A stretch of DNA of 64,000 bases, taken from contig JAEZAF010000214.1 of assembly GCA_023430545.1 (NCBI GenBank), positions 4,804-68,803 of the forward strand, read 5' to 3'. Every line of letters starts with the position of its first letter. The stretch's first letter is position 1. The position numbers and the translations under genes were made by a program. The DNA comes from Chloroflexota bacterium (GTDB lineage Bacteria; Chloroflexota; Anaerolineae; Aggregatilineales; Phototrophicaceae). Below, piece after piece: positions 52,967-62,700 of the stretch. The notes beneath the pieces were generated by a model. That model saw nothing but the letters and a program-made list of their open reading frames with translations. It did not search any database and had not been told where the DNA came from.

Positions 52967-53753
52967 AAGTCAGTTAGAGTCATGTCATGAGCGATGTGAA
53001 ACTAACTGACGATCAGTGGACGAAAATTCGGGACTTTCTATTGCAAGACCCGAATGCCTATGTGGGAAACGAGGCGAATTGCCGTCGTTTTGTCGAAGCT
53101 GTGAAATGGATCAGCCGCAGCGGTTCGCAGTGGCGCTTATTGCCCAGCGCATATGGCAACTGGAACAGTGTGTTTAAACGTTTCAGACGCTGGTGCCACA
53201 ACGGCGTATGGGACCGGATGCTTGAGCATTTTGCTGATGATCCAGATATGGAAAATGGGATGATTGATAGCACGATCATTCGCGCCCATCCCTGTGCAGC
53301 AGGAGCCGAAAAAAACACGGCGAGCAAGCTTTGGGACGCAGTCGAGGGGGTTTCACCACCAAAATCCATGTAACGGTGGATGGATTGGGCAACCCGTTGC
53401 GTTTTCGCCTCACACCAGGTCAGCGGCACGACATCACCCAAGCCCAGTATTTGCTGGAAGGGTTCGACTTTGAACGACTGATCGCCGATCGAGGCTACTC
53501 GGCAGCGCATTTCATCCAATATCTGCTGGATCGCGGTATTGAAGCCGTCATTCCGCCTCACCAACGCGCTACAGTGCTGCGCGAATACGACCGCTGGCTG
53601 TATCGTGAACGCCATTTGGTGGAGTGCCTTATCAACAAGATCAAGCATTTTCGCCGTATCTTTTCGCGGTTCGACAAGCTGGATAGCTCATATTCTGGCT
53701 TTCTGAACTTTGTCGGCGTTTTGATATGGATGCGATGAAATGTCAACAGAACC
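52946..53753 (+). mobile_element. IS5-family element, IS427-type, intact
   Basis: GGTTCTGTTGAC at 52946-52957 and its inverted copy GTCAACAGAACC at 53742-53753 form perfect 12-bp ends. They are flanked by TA on both sides (a TA duplication within TTA/TAA), the target preference of this group. The 808-bp length also fits. It contains one transposase made by a -1 frameshift and interrupts the end of the WD40 membrane gene. Confidence 0.88.
52987..53738 (+). CDS. IS5-family transposase, produced by -1 programmed frameshift
   Basis: Frame A (52987-53373) encodes the helix-turn-helix part (LTDDQWTKIRDFL, RRFVEAVKWISRSGSQWRLLP) and the first catalytic Asp in MIDSTIIRAH. Frame B, one base back, encodes GRSRGGFTTKIHV, the second Asp in LIADRGYSAAHF and the Glu in ERHLVECLINKIKHFRRI. 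A run of seven A at 53309-53315 in frame A is the evident slippage site. Slipping there gives EKKHGEQALGRSRGGF, the normal family sequence. The product is about 250 residues with a full DDE triad and is probably active. Confidence 0.88.
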
Positions 53754-53851
53754 TAACTTCAGTGTACTCGTTTTGTTGCCACTCCGCAAGAACTCGCAAG
53801 AGTGTTTTACTGGCGGCAACCAGGTTGATACCATCTTCAGTTTTAGGGTGT

Positions 53852-54073
53852 TCATTTTGATACTTGTGTTTCAATATCATTCTCCAGTGACGGCTGGCTG
53901 TGGAAGGCGACTGCTTCCAGAACAAAATGTCGAGCCAGTGTTGAATCGGGCATATTTAAGCGTTTTGCCAGTGTCTCAATTGCCTGCCGTTCGGCATCCG
54001 TTAGTCGCATGGAAAAGATGTGTTTCCGATTAGGCTGAGGCTCTGGCGGTAGGGTACTGCTGTGCTGTTTCAT
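53852..54073 (-). CDS. ribbon-helix-helix (CopG/MobC-like) DNA-binding protein
   Basis: The 73-residue protein has the core KHIFSMRLTDAERQAIETLAKRLNMPDS, typical of ribbon-helix-helix proteins that regulate toxin-antitoxin or mobilisation genes. AAGGAG lies 7 bases before the ATG at 54073, a clear start. Its TGA overlaps an ATG (53855) of a further minus-strand frame, MNTLKLKMVSTWLPPVKHS, which runs into the IS after 34 codons, so a partner gene may have been cut. Direct repeats just upstream (54101-54118 and 54242-54259) could be its operators. Confidence 0.75.
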   Translation of the reverse strand: MKQHSSTLPPEPQPNRKHIFSMRLTDAERQAIETLAKRLNMPDSTLARHFVLEAVAFHSQPSLENDIETQVSK

Positions 54074-54414
54074 GTGTGCATCTCCTTGTGCTACAGACTC
54101 GATGCAACCAGCATACCAAACCACCACACCCCAACCGCCGTAAAATTACGGTTTTTGAATGGAAATTTACGGCGCGTCGATTTTGGTGTGAAATTCATAG
54201 ACAATGCTGGTCACTTTCGGGTGAAAAACCCGTTGTCTAACGATGTAACCAGCATATCAGAGTGAGGATTGGAAACCGTGAAATTTTGCAGATTTTTGCT
54301 TGGGAGTTTTACAGAAAATGAAAGCAGTATTTCAGCTTAATTTCCCCATTATTCGATGTAACGGTGTATTATTAGGGAAGTTAAGTGTAACTCAGAGAAA
54401 GCTTCTGCCAATAG
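54074..54414. promoter_or_regulatory. divergent promoter region with repeated motifs
   Basis: An 18-base motif, GATGCAACCAGCATACCA at 54101-54118, recurs at 54242-54259 with two changes. Its core ACCAGCAT also occurs inverted at 54204-54211. CCGTAAAATTACGG (54138-54151) is a perfect palindrome followed by five T. The region separates the ribbon-helix-helix gene from the cyclase gene, and the repeats look like operator sites. No gene was found in it. Confidence 0.5.
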
Positions 54415-55488
54415 ATGACACAATCAACCAGAGAGAAAAACCAGCTTGTCTGTCTGTTATTTTCTGATCTCAAAGGCTATTCGGGACTAAAGAATGACCA
54501 GCAGAAAAACCAGATATTCAAAGATATGAAATCTATCTTCGAAAGAGCCTGTCAGCCAGGTGTGCAACTTATCAAAACGATGGGCGATGGCATGATTGCG
54601 GTTAGCTTCACCTCGTTACCACTTGCGGAAACGGCTCTTCGATTACGCGACGAATTTCGAAATACCGACTGGAAATCAAAAGGGTTTCCCAATGATTTTT
54701 TAATACGGGTTGGGCTTCACTTCGATGAGATGATTGTTCACTATAGAGCAGATAGCACTGGTGATAATGTTGAAGATGTCATTGGTGTTGGTGTGGATAC
54801 AACAGCACGTATCGAACCCGTCACTGAACCGAATGCAATTTTTTGTTCAGCACGTTTCTATGACCTCTTACAGAATAGAGGTGCTGGCAAGATTAAGGGC
54901 ATCCCACAGGGGCGAAAGCAACTTGCTAAAAACTACGGCGAGATGGAATTATTTGAGCTTCGCTGGTTACATGAAGCAGGTGATGTTGCTATACCGACTC
55001 CTGCATCCTCAGTCGCTTCATCTATTCCTATGCCCAATATCAAGAAGCCATTCACGGATAAAGATCGAAAAGAGTTCCTAAGAGTAGCCTTTGCCATGAT
55101 TCAACAGTATTTTGACGCAGCGGTGAAACAATTAGAAGCAACTGCGCCTGGTATGGAAGCGAGTATCAATCCGGTCAACAATACCAAGTTTACCTGTGAG
55201 ATTTATCGTAATGGTGACTTGAAAGCAGGTGGCAAAATTTGGATCGGTAGCATGATTGGGAAGTATGAGCAGATTCAATTTTCCGAAGGTCGCTTCGACA
55301 TCAACAATGATGGCTCTTATAACGACTCAATTATTGTTGTTGAGGGTACTTCAAGCCTGATGCTACAATCGCAATTGGGGATGACTTCATTTGTCCGCGG
55401 TGTATCAGATGTAACCAAGCCATCCAGCCCGGAGCAAATCGCAGAGTATCTCTGGTTGCGAGTGATACAGCCACTCGATACTCGTTGA
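54415..55488 (+). CDS. class III nucleotidyl cyclase-like protein with C-terminal accessory domain
   Basis: The 357-residue protein has an N-terminal class III cyclase domain (about 10-180). Metal-binding Asp18 (FSDLKGYS) and Asp58 (KTMGDG) and substrate-type Lys54 and Asp121 are present. In the transition-state motif (normally VNxxAR) the Asn is Asp128 (GVDTTAR) while Arg132 is kept. The C-terminal domain (about 215-357: FLRVAFAMIQQYFDAAVKQLEA, FTCEIYRNG, EYLWLRVIQPL) resembles, from memory, domains attached to TIR and other conflict proteins. Phage-defence cyclases of the Pycsar type are related, but no adjacent cyclic-nucleotide effector is seen. Convergent with the drm-associated cluster, 5 bases between stops. 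Confidence 0.75.
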   Translation: MTQSTREKNQLVCLLFSDLKGYSGLKNDQQKNQIFKDMKSIFERACQPGVQLIKTMGDGMIAVSFTSLPLAETALRLRDEFRNTDWKSKGFPNDFLIRVGLHFDEMIVHYRADSTGDNVEDVIGVGVDTTARIEPVTEPNAIFCSARFYDLLQNRGAGKIKGIPQGRKQLAKNYGEMELFELRWLHEAGDVAIPTPASSVASSIPMPNIKKPFTDKDRKEFLRVAFAMIQQYFDAAVKQLEATAPGMEASINPVNNTKFTCEIYRNGDLKAGGKIWIGSMIGKYEQIQFSEGRFDINNDGSYNDSIIVVEGTSSLMLQSQLGMTSFVRGVSDVTKPSSPEQIAEYLWLRVIQPLDTR

Positions 55489-55493
55489 TAAAG

Positions 55494-56267
55494 TTATGCA
55501 GCCTTAAGAATATCTGTGAGCTTGGCAACAAGTTCCTCTGAATGTGTGTTATCCTGCGCCGTGACGCTTATTTCAGCGCGACTGTGATCAAATATCGTCA
55601 ATTCAATAAAAAACTGGTCACTAAACAATCTCAACCAGAGTGGAAATGCACCACTCCAGTCTCGTTCTAGGACTTGTCCAGATACAACTTGTGGTGTTGC
55701 TCCAAGTTCAATACCTATTCGTTCAATAAAAAGACTTGGCGAGATATCAATCTGACCAGCGAAGCGATATATCCGATATTTCACCTGTCCATCGGAGCTG
55801 CTTAAAGGCATGAGTCTATATTCATAAAGATTATCAGGGATTGTCGAAGAGGGGCGATCTTCGCGATTACCTAATGCCTCATTGATCTTCTGTCGATAAC
55901 GTGAGATTTGATGTTGAAGTGGTAACAGTTCATACTCTAGCTGGTTACCTCTGATCATGTTGGTTTGTTGTGCTTCGACGGTATATTCTTCGATAAATTC
56001 GCTTTGCCACTTTTTTGAGGTGCCAGATGTTGCTGCCGAAGTTCGCCCCGAATTGTTTTTTACCTGCTTTCGTATGTCAAGCAGATCGTTTTTCAACTCG
56101 GCTATGCGGTCGAGTAAGTCTTGTTGATTCCTTTCGAGCGCATCGAGGAAACTGTGTGCCAGTTGATAGTCGTTCGCCCATAAAGCGATATCGACATTCC
56201 TCAGTCTGCTACGAATATCACGAAACCGTTGACGCAGTACATCTTGGTAATCAGGTTGATCTGACAT
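55494..56267 (-). CDS. uncharacterised coiled-coil protein of the drm-associated cluster
   Basis: The product of about 257 residues is not recognised. The first half is helical with heptad-like patterns (FRDIRSRLRNVDIALWANDYQ, LDRIAELKNDLLDIRKQV, YELLPLQHQISRYRQKINEAL). The second half looks like a compact alpha/beta domain (VKYRIYRFAGQIDIS, WSGAFPLWLRLFSDQFFIELTIFDHSRAEISV). The ATG at 56267 overlaps the stop of the nuclease frame (TGATG) and has GGAG before it, so the two are coupled. It is the last gene of the minus-strand cluster. Tight coupling suggests that it is a partner of the nuclease. Confidence 0.6.
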   Translation of the reverse strand: MSDQPDYQDVLRQRFRDIRSRLRNVDIALWANDYQLAHSFLDALERNQQDLLDRIAELKNDLLDIRKQVKNNSGRTSAATSGTSKKWQSEFIEEYTVEAQQTNMIRGNQLEYELLPLQHQISRYRQKINEALGNREDRPSSTIPDNLYEYRLMPLSSSDGQVKYRIYRFAGQIDISPSLFIERIGIELGATPQVVSGQVLERDWSGAFPLWLRLFSDQFFIELTIFDHSRAEISVTAQDNTHSEELVAKLTDILKAA

Positions 56268-57011
56268 CAGTAGCTCCACACCAGATATAAATCGTATGAC
56301 CCATTACTTCTATTGAGTATCGGAATGCAGATCATCCCAACCCCTTTAACCAAGCTCTTGTTGTACCAGAATGAAACCAGTTGATCGGCAGCATCTCGAA
56401 TGCGATCAAGCGGCTTGTAAGCAAAATGGCTGAAGGTTTTAACCTCACACGGGATTGTGAAGCCTGAGTAATGAACAAAAAACACCCTGACACGACATTT
56501 CATCTTTGAACTCATCCGACGGATCTACAATGCCAAAATCGGGGTATCTCAGGGTATTGGGCTTAGTCAGATGGCTATAATCGCTGTATTCGTTCATTTT
56601 ATAATGCTCTCGCAAAACGACTGAAAACAGAGTTTCACCGATTACCCCAGATACATCACCCGAAATGCGCTTGTTGGTTACAACTTTACTTCCTGATGTG
56701 GTGATAGTGTGGTGTGTTGGACGTTTAGTGGTTGTTGAATACTCAACAGTATGCAATCCAACCCCTTCGATCCAAGTATCCGCGTGCATCTCTGCCATAT
56801 CGTTGATAAGCCGCTGAGAATACATCAGGCTCTCATCGGGCTTGTCTTCTTCTATGAGCTTCTTAACACGATCTCGTATACAAACTGCAACTTTCGCCAG
56901 TTCCTCAGTTCTTCTCTTTTTCCCATCATCGTCGTCAATGTCGTATGTGGTCTGATCAGCAATATATGCAAGATGAATGGCTGGAACGTGAAACAGGCGA
57001 ACTTGAATCAT
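56267..57011 (-). pseudogene. PD-(D/E)XK-like nuclease gene with a frameshift
   Basis: Two overlapping frames (57011 down to 56445 and 56515 down to 56267) join into one protein of about 250 residues. The first ends with LRYPDFGIVDP and the second carries GFTIPCEVKTFSHFA. Together these give the Asp ... Glu-x-Lys pattern of the PD-(D/E)XK nuclease fold, which is split by the shift. The break lies at a run of six T near 56475. Removing one T restores the frame. It is either a decayed gene, a phase-variable tract, or a sequencing error. It lies 97 bases downstream of drmC. Family beyond the fold is not recognised. Confidence 0.6.
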
Positions 57012-57108
57012 CTATAGCTCACAGTTGAATGGATTGTATTGAACTGAGGACAGACAGTATAATTTTGGGGGCTTTTGTTCTTCTAGATTGCATTTTTATT
57101 ACCTCTAA

Positions 57109-57909
57109 TCATATCAATACAAAAATATCATTCTCGACTAACCGATGCAGTTGAGTTTCAAGTTTAATGGCAGAGTCTTTATCTTGTATAAGTACGCCTA
57201 ATTCAATGTTTAAAGACATTGCATGGTCCGTTAGATTTGCACTTGTTATAAAGAATCTCTCGGTATCGGCGATTGCAGTTTTTGCATGTAAAACGCCATA
57301 TTTGTTGTCCGAAGTAGTCTCGCGCTTTGAGGTTGACCAAGAGTAAACATTGGCTTTTTGCGCTAACATCTTCCCCAATGCTTTTTTTGTATCATATCTG
57401 CTTTTACTGTCGTCACTTTCTTGTGTTTCAAGATAAATGGAAACCGATATGCCTCTATCCAATGCTTGTAGCAAGGCATCAGTAATGCGAGTTGCTTTGT
57501 AGACTGCGAAACTTACGATATGTAGATGGTGTTTTGCAGATTGGATAAGTTCAAGTAATACATTTTCTGTTTGTCGCAAATTAACTTGATGAATAAGTGG
57601 ACCTGTCCAAACTAAATCAATCGTTCTCATTCTTCTATTGTATTCCACAGCAGAAGAGGCACTTGTTATTGCAAGCCCAACAACATCACCTGAGATATGA
57701 GGATAATTCTTTGCCCATTCATCTATCAATGTATCAATAAGATCGCGTGCTTCAGGGTTAATGATAGCATTCATAATATGCGTTCGAGATGTCTGGTTAT
57801 TGATATTTTCAATTTCTTGAAGATTGATACCCAATTGCGTTACAACTGAATATGGTAAAGAGTTGGCTATCATTTGAATTGCATCTATTAGTCCCGTATT
57901 GTAGCCCAT
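57109..57909 (-). CDS. drmC: DISARM protein DrmC, phospholipase D-like
   Basis: The 266-residue protein has a phospholipase D/HKD motif: His208, Lys210 and Asp215 in HAKTAIAD, followed by FFITSANLTDHAMSLNIELGVLI. A helical N-terminal part of about 100 residues precedes the fold. DrmC with this architecture is the third core protein of DISARM, though reported as dispensable for protection against some phages. It begins 3 bases after the drmB stop, which supports the assignment. A stand-alone PLD nuclease is the alternative. Confidence 0.85.
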   Translation of the reverse strand: MGYNTGLIDAIQMIANSLPYSVVTQLGINLQEIENINNQTSRTHIMNAIINPEARDLIDTLIDEWAKNYPHISGDVVGLAITSASSAVEYNRRMRTIDLVWTGPLIHQVNLRQTENVLLELIQSAKHHLHIVSFAVYKATRITDALLQALDRGISVSIYLETQESDDSKSRYDTKKALGKMLAQKANVYSWSTSKRETTSDNKYGVLHAKTAIADTERFFITSANLTDHAMSLNIELGVLIQDKDSAIKLETQLHRLVENDIFVLI

Positions 57910-57912
57910 TTT

Positions 57913-59799
57913 TTAATCCATATTGAAGAAGGCAAGAGTATCGTATTCAATCGTTTGTACAATTGTAGAGCGATCCAAATACTTATTTCCGCGCTCGCAG
58001 GCAGTTTCCGGAGCAAATAAACAGGCATGACATGCAGCAGCGTGAAGTGTCCGACCTTCAATGCTTGGCTCTCTCTCAGCACACACTGGATCACTTGCAC
58101 ACAGCTTCGCCGCTTCTAGTGCTTGTCGAATATGTCTAGTAATTGATTCCGACTCGCCTAAATTTACCAGACCACCTAGCGTTCCTTCACTATCGGAGGC
58201 AGCCGTGTAAATCAATATTCCTGCCATTGGTCCACCTTCCTTATCGCCAGTCCGAGAATATATTCTTTCCTTCAGACTAGCGGCTGAATATCCAGATTCC
58301 AGTGCCAGTTGTCGCATCAACGCATGGCTGAAACTATGCAATAGCACATAACGCATACCTGGAAAACCACTACTTGGCTCATCAATTCCGCGCATCGCAC
58401 GCCATTTGCGATGTGCCTCCATAAAATGACTTTCACGATTCATCACATCAGAGTTTCGTTCCCACTTACGAATTGCATCCTCTTTGAATTGTATGAATAT
58501 ACCCTCGCCGCGAACTTCTGAAGCAGGTACCCAAGTTGGTGATCGTCGAGAAATGGGTACAGGTTCAATCTCTATGGCGTGTTCCGGATCGGTAAGTTCA
58601 CCCACGGCATCAAGACGTGTGAAACCAACCATAGCTTGTACTTCTCGAAGGCGTTCGACCAACATGATTTGCTCAAAATTCTTGAAAGTTCCAGTATTTT
58701 TGAATTCAATCGGACGCAAACGAAAGTCACTGCTATTTAATGTGGGGTCAAAGTTTGTAAAGATTTTCCATTCTGGTTCTTTGATGTCCGGCATCTGCCC
58801 ATGATTACTTGCAAGTCCGCTATTGGACTTGCGTTTGTCAACTTCGTTCCAGATCTCTTCTACTTCGTAGTCTGCCAGATCTCCGCCTAATTGCCCTATG
58901 CTTTGAAGTAGCTTTACCTGTCCAGCATCTTCGACATTTTGGAGAATTGCCCAATTATCTTCAATTAGCTGTGCCAACTTACCACTATCGACTGGTAATG
59001 CAATGGTACTTAACACCATCGGAAACCACATATTTGATGCCCCTAGAATAATTGTGTGTGCATTATGCTCACATGGCTGAGGATCAAAGTCCCGAAGATG
59101 TGGTCGTCTTCCGGTACAGCCCGGCATATTTCTAATATTGTCTCTACCAAATGCGTCAGAAAGACGACGGCTTTCATCACAAGTATCACAGTGAACTTCG
59201 AGATCTCGTGCTTCGCCAGTGGGTCCATACTCTCTGAGGCGCAATAGGGGGCTTCCTTTTGCACAAGGATTGCCTCTATGAACAAAATCGATCCAAGGGA
59301 AATCATCGAGATGACCAGAAGGACATGTAACTAGGAATCGTGCTGGAACGGCTTCGGGCCATTTGCTTGCTTTTCCCTTCTTACTACAACTTGTATGCCT
59401 AAAAACTGTACGCTCTGGGTTATAGGGGTTTTCGTCCAACTCGAAGAGACCTGAGCTAACAGGTGCAAGCAATCTGCAAAGTGGACAGACCATCCAACGT
59501 GGGAAGCTCGCTACAGGCACACCGATACGGGCCGCGCTATCGAATGGATCTGGAGTAAGGTTATTTGCAGGGGCATATGGGGGTGCCAGCAGATTTTGGA
59601 CCTCTGGATGCTTCACACGAACGATTGCTAACAATCTATCTTCAACTATACGTCGATAGTAGTGCTGTTGCTTAGGCCAATCCTCAAGCCCCATAACAAT
59701 CACTGATAGTTTCGGTAAATCAACTATTGATCCAATACCATAAGTGAACATAATCTGGCTCGGACGAACCTCACCTACACTAGTTTTGTATTTGTTCAT
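57913..59799 (-). CDS. drmB: DISARM protein DrmB (DUF1998)
   Basis: The 628-residue protein opens with the DrmB-typical VRPSQIMFTYGIGSIVDLP. It has Cys pairs for zinc binding (MVCPLCRLL, HCDTCDES) and a C-terminal DUF1998 domain (YVLLHSFSHALMRQLALESGYSAASLKERIY, then AACHACLFAPETACERGNKYLDR). DrmB forms the DNA-binding DrmAB complex with the helicase DrmA. The start overlaps the drmA stop by 4 bases (ATGA), as expected for a stable pair. Confidence 0.92.
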   Translation of the reverse strand: MNKYKTSVGEVRPSQIMFTYGIGSIVDLPKLSVIVMGLEDWPKQQHYYRRIVEDRLLAIVRVKHPEVQNLLAPPYAPANNLTPDPFDSAARIGVPVASFPRWMVCPLCRLLAPVSSGLFELDENPYNPERTVFRHTSCSKKGKASKWPEAVPARFLVTCPSGHLDDFPWIDFVHRGNPCAKGSPLLRLREYGPTGEARDLEVHCDTCDESRRLSDAFGRDNIRNMPGCTGRRPHLRDFDPQPCEHNAHTIILGASNMWFPMVLSTIALPVDSGKLAQLIEDNWAILQNVEDAGQVKLLQSIGQLGGDLADYEVEEIWNEVDKRKSNSGLASNHGQMPDIKEPEWKIFTNFDPTLNSSDFRLRPIEFKNTGTFKNFEQIMLVERLREVQAMVGFTRLDAVGELTDPEHAIEIEPVPISRRSPTWVPASEVRGEGIFIQFKEDAIRKWERNSDVMNRESHFMEAHRKWRAMRGIDEPSSGFPGMRYVLLHSFSHALMRQLALESGYSAASLKERIYSRTGDKEGGPMAGILIYTAASDSEGTLGGLVNLGESESITRHIRQALEAAKLCASDPVCAEREPSIEGRTLHAAACHACLFAPETACERGNKYLDRSTIVQTIEYDTLAFFNMD

Positions 59800-62700
59800 T
59801 CGACATCTTCCTTCGGACTTTGTTCACTGTCCATACGGTAATCGTCTAGGATAAGGCGGATACCGGGTTCTACATCTCTCAGAGAATTCAAGATCGTATA
59901 GGTCGTCCAATTACTCTCATCTGTGTGTTTTAGCAGTGGAATACTTATATCTGACTTGCGACTCTTCTGATATGTCAATTTTGATGATGGTAGTCTGGTA
60001 GCTTTCACCCAGTGGTCTAAACGGCTTTTAAGCATATCGATAACCATATTTTCCACTTGATGACTCTGAGAAACTGCTGCTGCTCGTTCAGCAATTTGTT
60101 GAATAGCAAGCTGGGCTAATTCATCGTCTGAAACAAATTCATTGGGCTTCTCATTTGCATTGTATTTTTCAGTAAGTAGCCGAATCAATGCGACAAGCAC
60201 TCCCGATAATCCTCGATCCAATGCACGAGGAGCGAATGGTGTCACAGAAAGTGCCTCAACTTGCTGATAGAATGTCGCATGATAGTGTTCAAATCGCTCG
60301 TAGTGGCTAATGTCACGTGGACGTGACCAATTATAAACGGTAAATACTACGCCTGGATGACGACGACCAACACGACTTGTTGCCTGAATGTATTCAGCAG
60401 TCGCCTTTGGTTGACCCGCTACTATCATTATGCCAAGACGTGAAATATCTACGCCAACGGAGATCATATTTGTTGCAAGAACTGTGTCGAGCGGACGTTG
60501 ACGATCCCTCTCATTGCCATTTGATGAGAAAGTCGTTTCAAGGCGATCAAGGATTCTAGGGATTTCAATCGCACTTTTACGTGAAGTCAATTCATCGACG
60601 CTCGTTGGACCAATATACCTTCTAGACAGACCGCGCTCAGTCATTCGGATAAGACGTGTCTGAACTGCATCATCAATGACCCTACGCATACCTCCTAGAT
60701 CCCGCATTGAATTGAAGTAACCAATCAGTGTCATATAAGGATCGGCAATTGCACCATATTTATCAAAAAGTGTTTGGGCTGCCGCCATAGCTGCAACATA
60801 AGCACGTATAAGAACAGCTTTTTGGCGAGTACCAGATGCACAAACACCGAGATAAAGCCGTCCGGGTGCGCTATCTGATGTTGGGGTTTGTCTCGAAAAG
60901 AAATTGTTCTCAGCATCAAAACCAGACGGCGGGAAAATTCTTACACTTCGCAAGAAGAGACTATGCACTTGCTGATTTGCACGACGAATTGTCGCTGTTG
61001 ATGCAACGACTTTGGGGCGAATAAGAATTCCATCGACTTCCCAACTAGCAAGGTTATCCACGGCAGTTTCGTAAAGACCAACAAGCGTTCCAAGCGGTCC
61101 ACTAATGAGGTGTAGCTCATCCTGAATTATCAGATCTGGGGGTCGCAAATAGCCTATTTCCTGTGTCGTACACGCGGGGAATTTACCCTTCTTGGGATGA
61201 CGATCTGCATCGTCGATTTCTGGGGAACGGTAGCCATGGCGAGGACAGTAGCCATTTACTCGACCAAATAGCATCTGCGTTTCACCCTTCCAAGGCATCT
61301 GTGCAAACTTATCTACTGTAGCGATGACTAAAGAAGGTAGTCGTCGGTAAATTTCCTCATCGACAACAACCACTGGCAAACCCTCATCAGGCGACTGCTT
61401 CTGACTGAATGGACACCGCCCAAGTTTATCTCCACAATATATAAAGGTGCGTCCTCGACCATTTTCATAGAGTTCGACTTGAATATGACCTTTTCCAGGT
61501 TCAATTGGTGTACCGCACCAAGGGCAATTTGTAAGTTGTACTGGCGTACCAGTAGATCCAACTTTCCCTCCCCATTGACCATGCTCCTGTTTGATAGCTT
61601 CTGCTGACTGACTGGTCCAGTTAGGAGTGCTACTCTGACCAACCCACAGTCCGATACGAAATGGCTCCATTCCCCATGTCTTCGGATTATCACGACGGAT
61701 AATTTCGCAGGCTGCGATGAGGGTAGTCGCACGTTGGAATTGTTGAAGGGTGAGTAGTCTAAGCGTATATCGCATCAAAACCGTAACACCTGCATGACCT
61801 GATAGCCCCGCAACATCTCCTTGCAGACGACGAATTCCCATCGTGAAGGCAGCTAAACCTAGATATGCCTCAGTCTTACCACCACCTGTCGGAAACCAAA
61901 GCAAATCCGCATAAGCTTGTGTTGGGTGACTACGACGTTCGTGAGTTGGATCAACCATTTCAGGGAGGTTTAGCAGGATAAATGCAAGTTGGAAAGGTCG
62001 CCAACTTCGGTTCGCGGGGATGTCAATTGCATTCATATCAGCCTGTTTTCCCTGACGTATTTGTTCCGCATAGATTGAGCGAATACGTTGCAAGTACATC
62101 GCACGATTAGCAAATTGAAATGCCTGAAATGCCAATTCATGGGCATCCAATAGAGCAATACCTTCGCGAATGCGATCTAAAGCTTCTACACCATTTTCAA
62201 CTGCGACATGAGCAGTTCCATGGGCATCGTTGACAAAGCTACTCAAATCATCTGGAGGGTTATCCAGCATATCCGCATGTTCTCGCAGCCATGCCTCATA
62301 GCTATCCACCAGCGGGAGCAACGCATCACCAAAATCGCCCATGTTGAGTTCCGATAGATTCTTCATGTCTATGATGAGTCCCTCAATTGTAGGAGGATCC
62401 ATCCGTTCGACCTCGTATTCAGGGACAACACGGGTCATGACTGTATTGGCGCGTTCCCATTCTCCGTCTGGCAGTTCCACATGAACCCCAACCCCATGTC
62501 CAACAGCAAATTCTACCGTTCGGCGATACATCATTTGCATTGCACGGTCTTCTGGATCGTGCTGGATCATATCTGGGGGTAACTGGCGTTTGATGAAAAT
62601 CGGTTGTTCATCAGGTGAAGTAACAATGATCTCCGGTTGGAACAACCATGCCTCATCTTTACGTTCTTTAGGTTCATTCATCCCGTTGACTAGAAATAGG

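Noticed and set aside
53743..53925. Minus-strand 60-codon frame overlapping the IS right end
   Set aside because: It conflicts with the ribbon-helix-helix gene frame and its stop lies inside the IS. The ATGA-coupled frame starting at 53855 is the better candidate for a downstream gene.
54240..54275. CRISPR-like repeat end (GAGGATTGGAAAC)
   Set aside because: It occurs once, with no spacer-repeat array and no cas genes.
54415..55488. Calling a complete Pycsar system
   Set aside because: Only the cyclase is present. No adjacent cyclic-nucleotide-binding effector is seen, and the TIR protein 5 kb away has an ATPase rather than a nucleotide-sensor domain.
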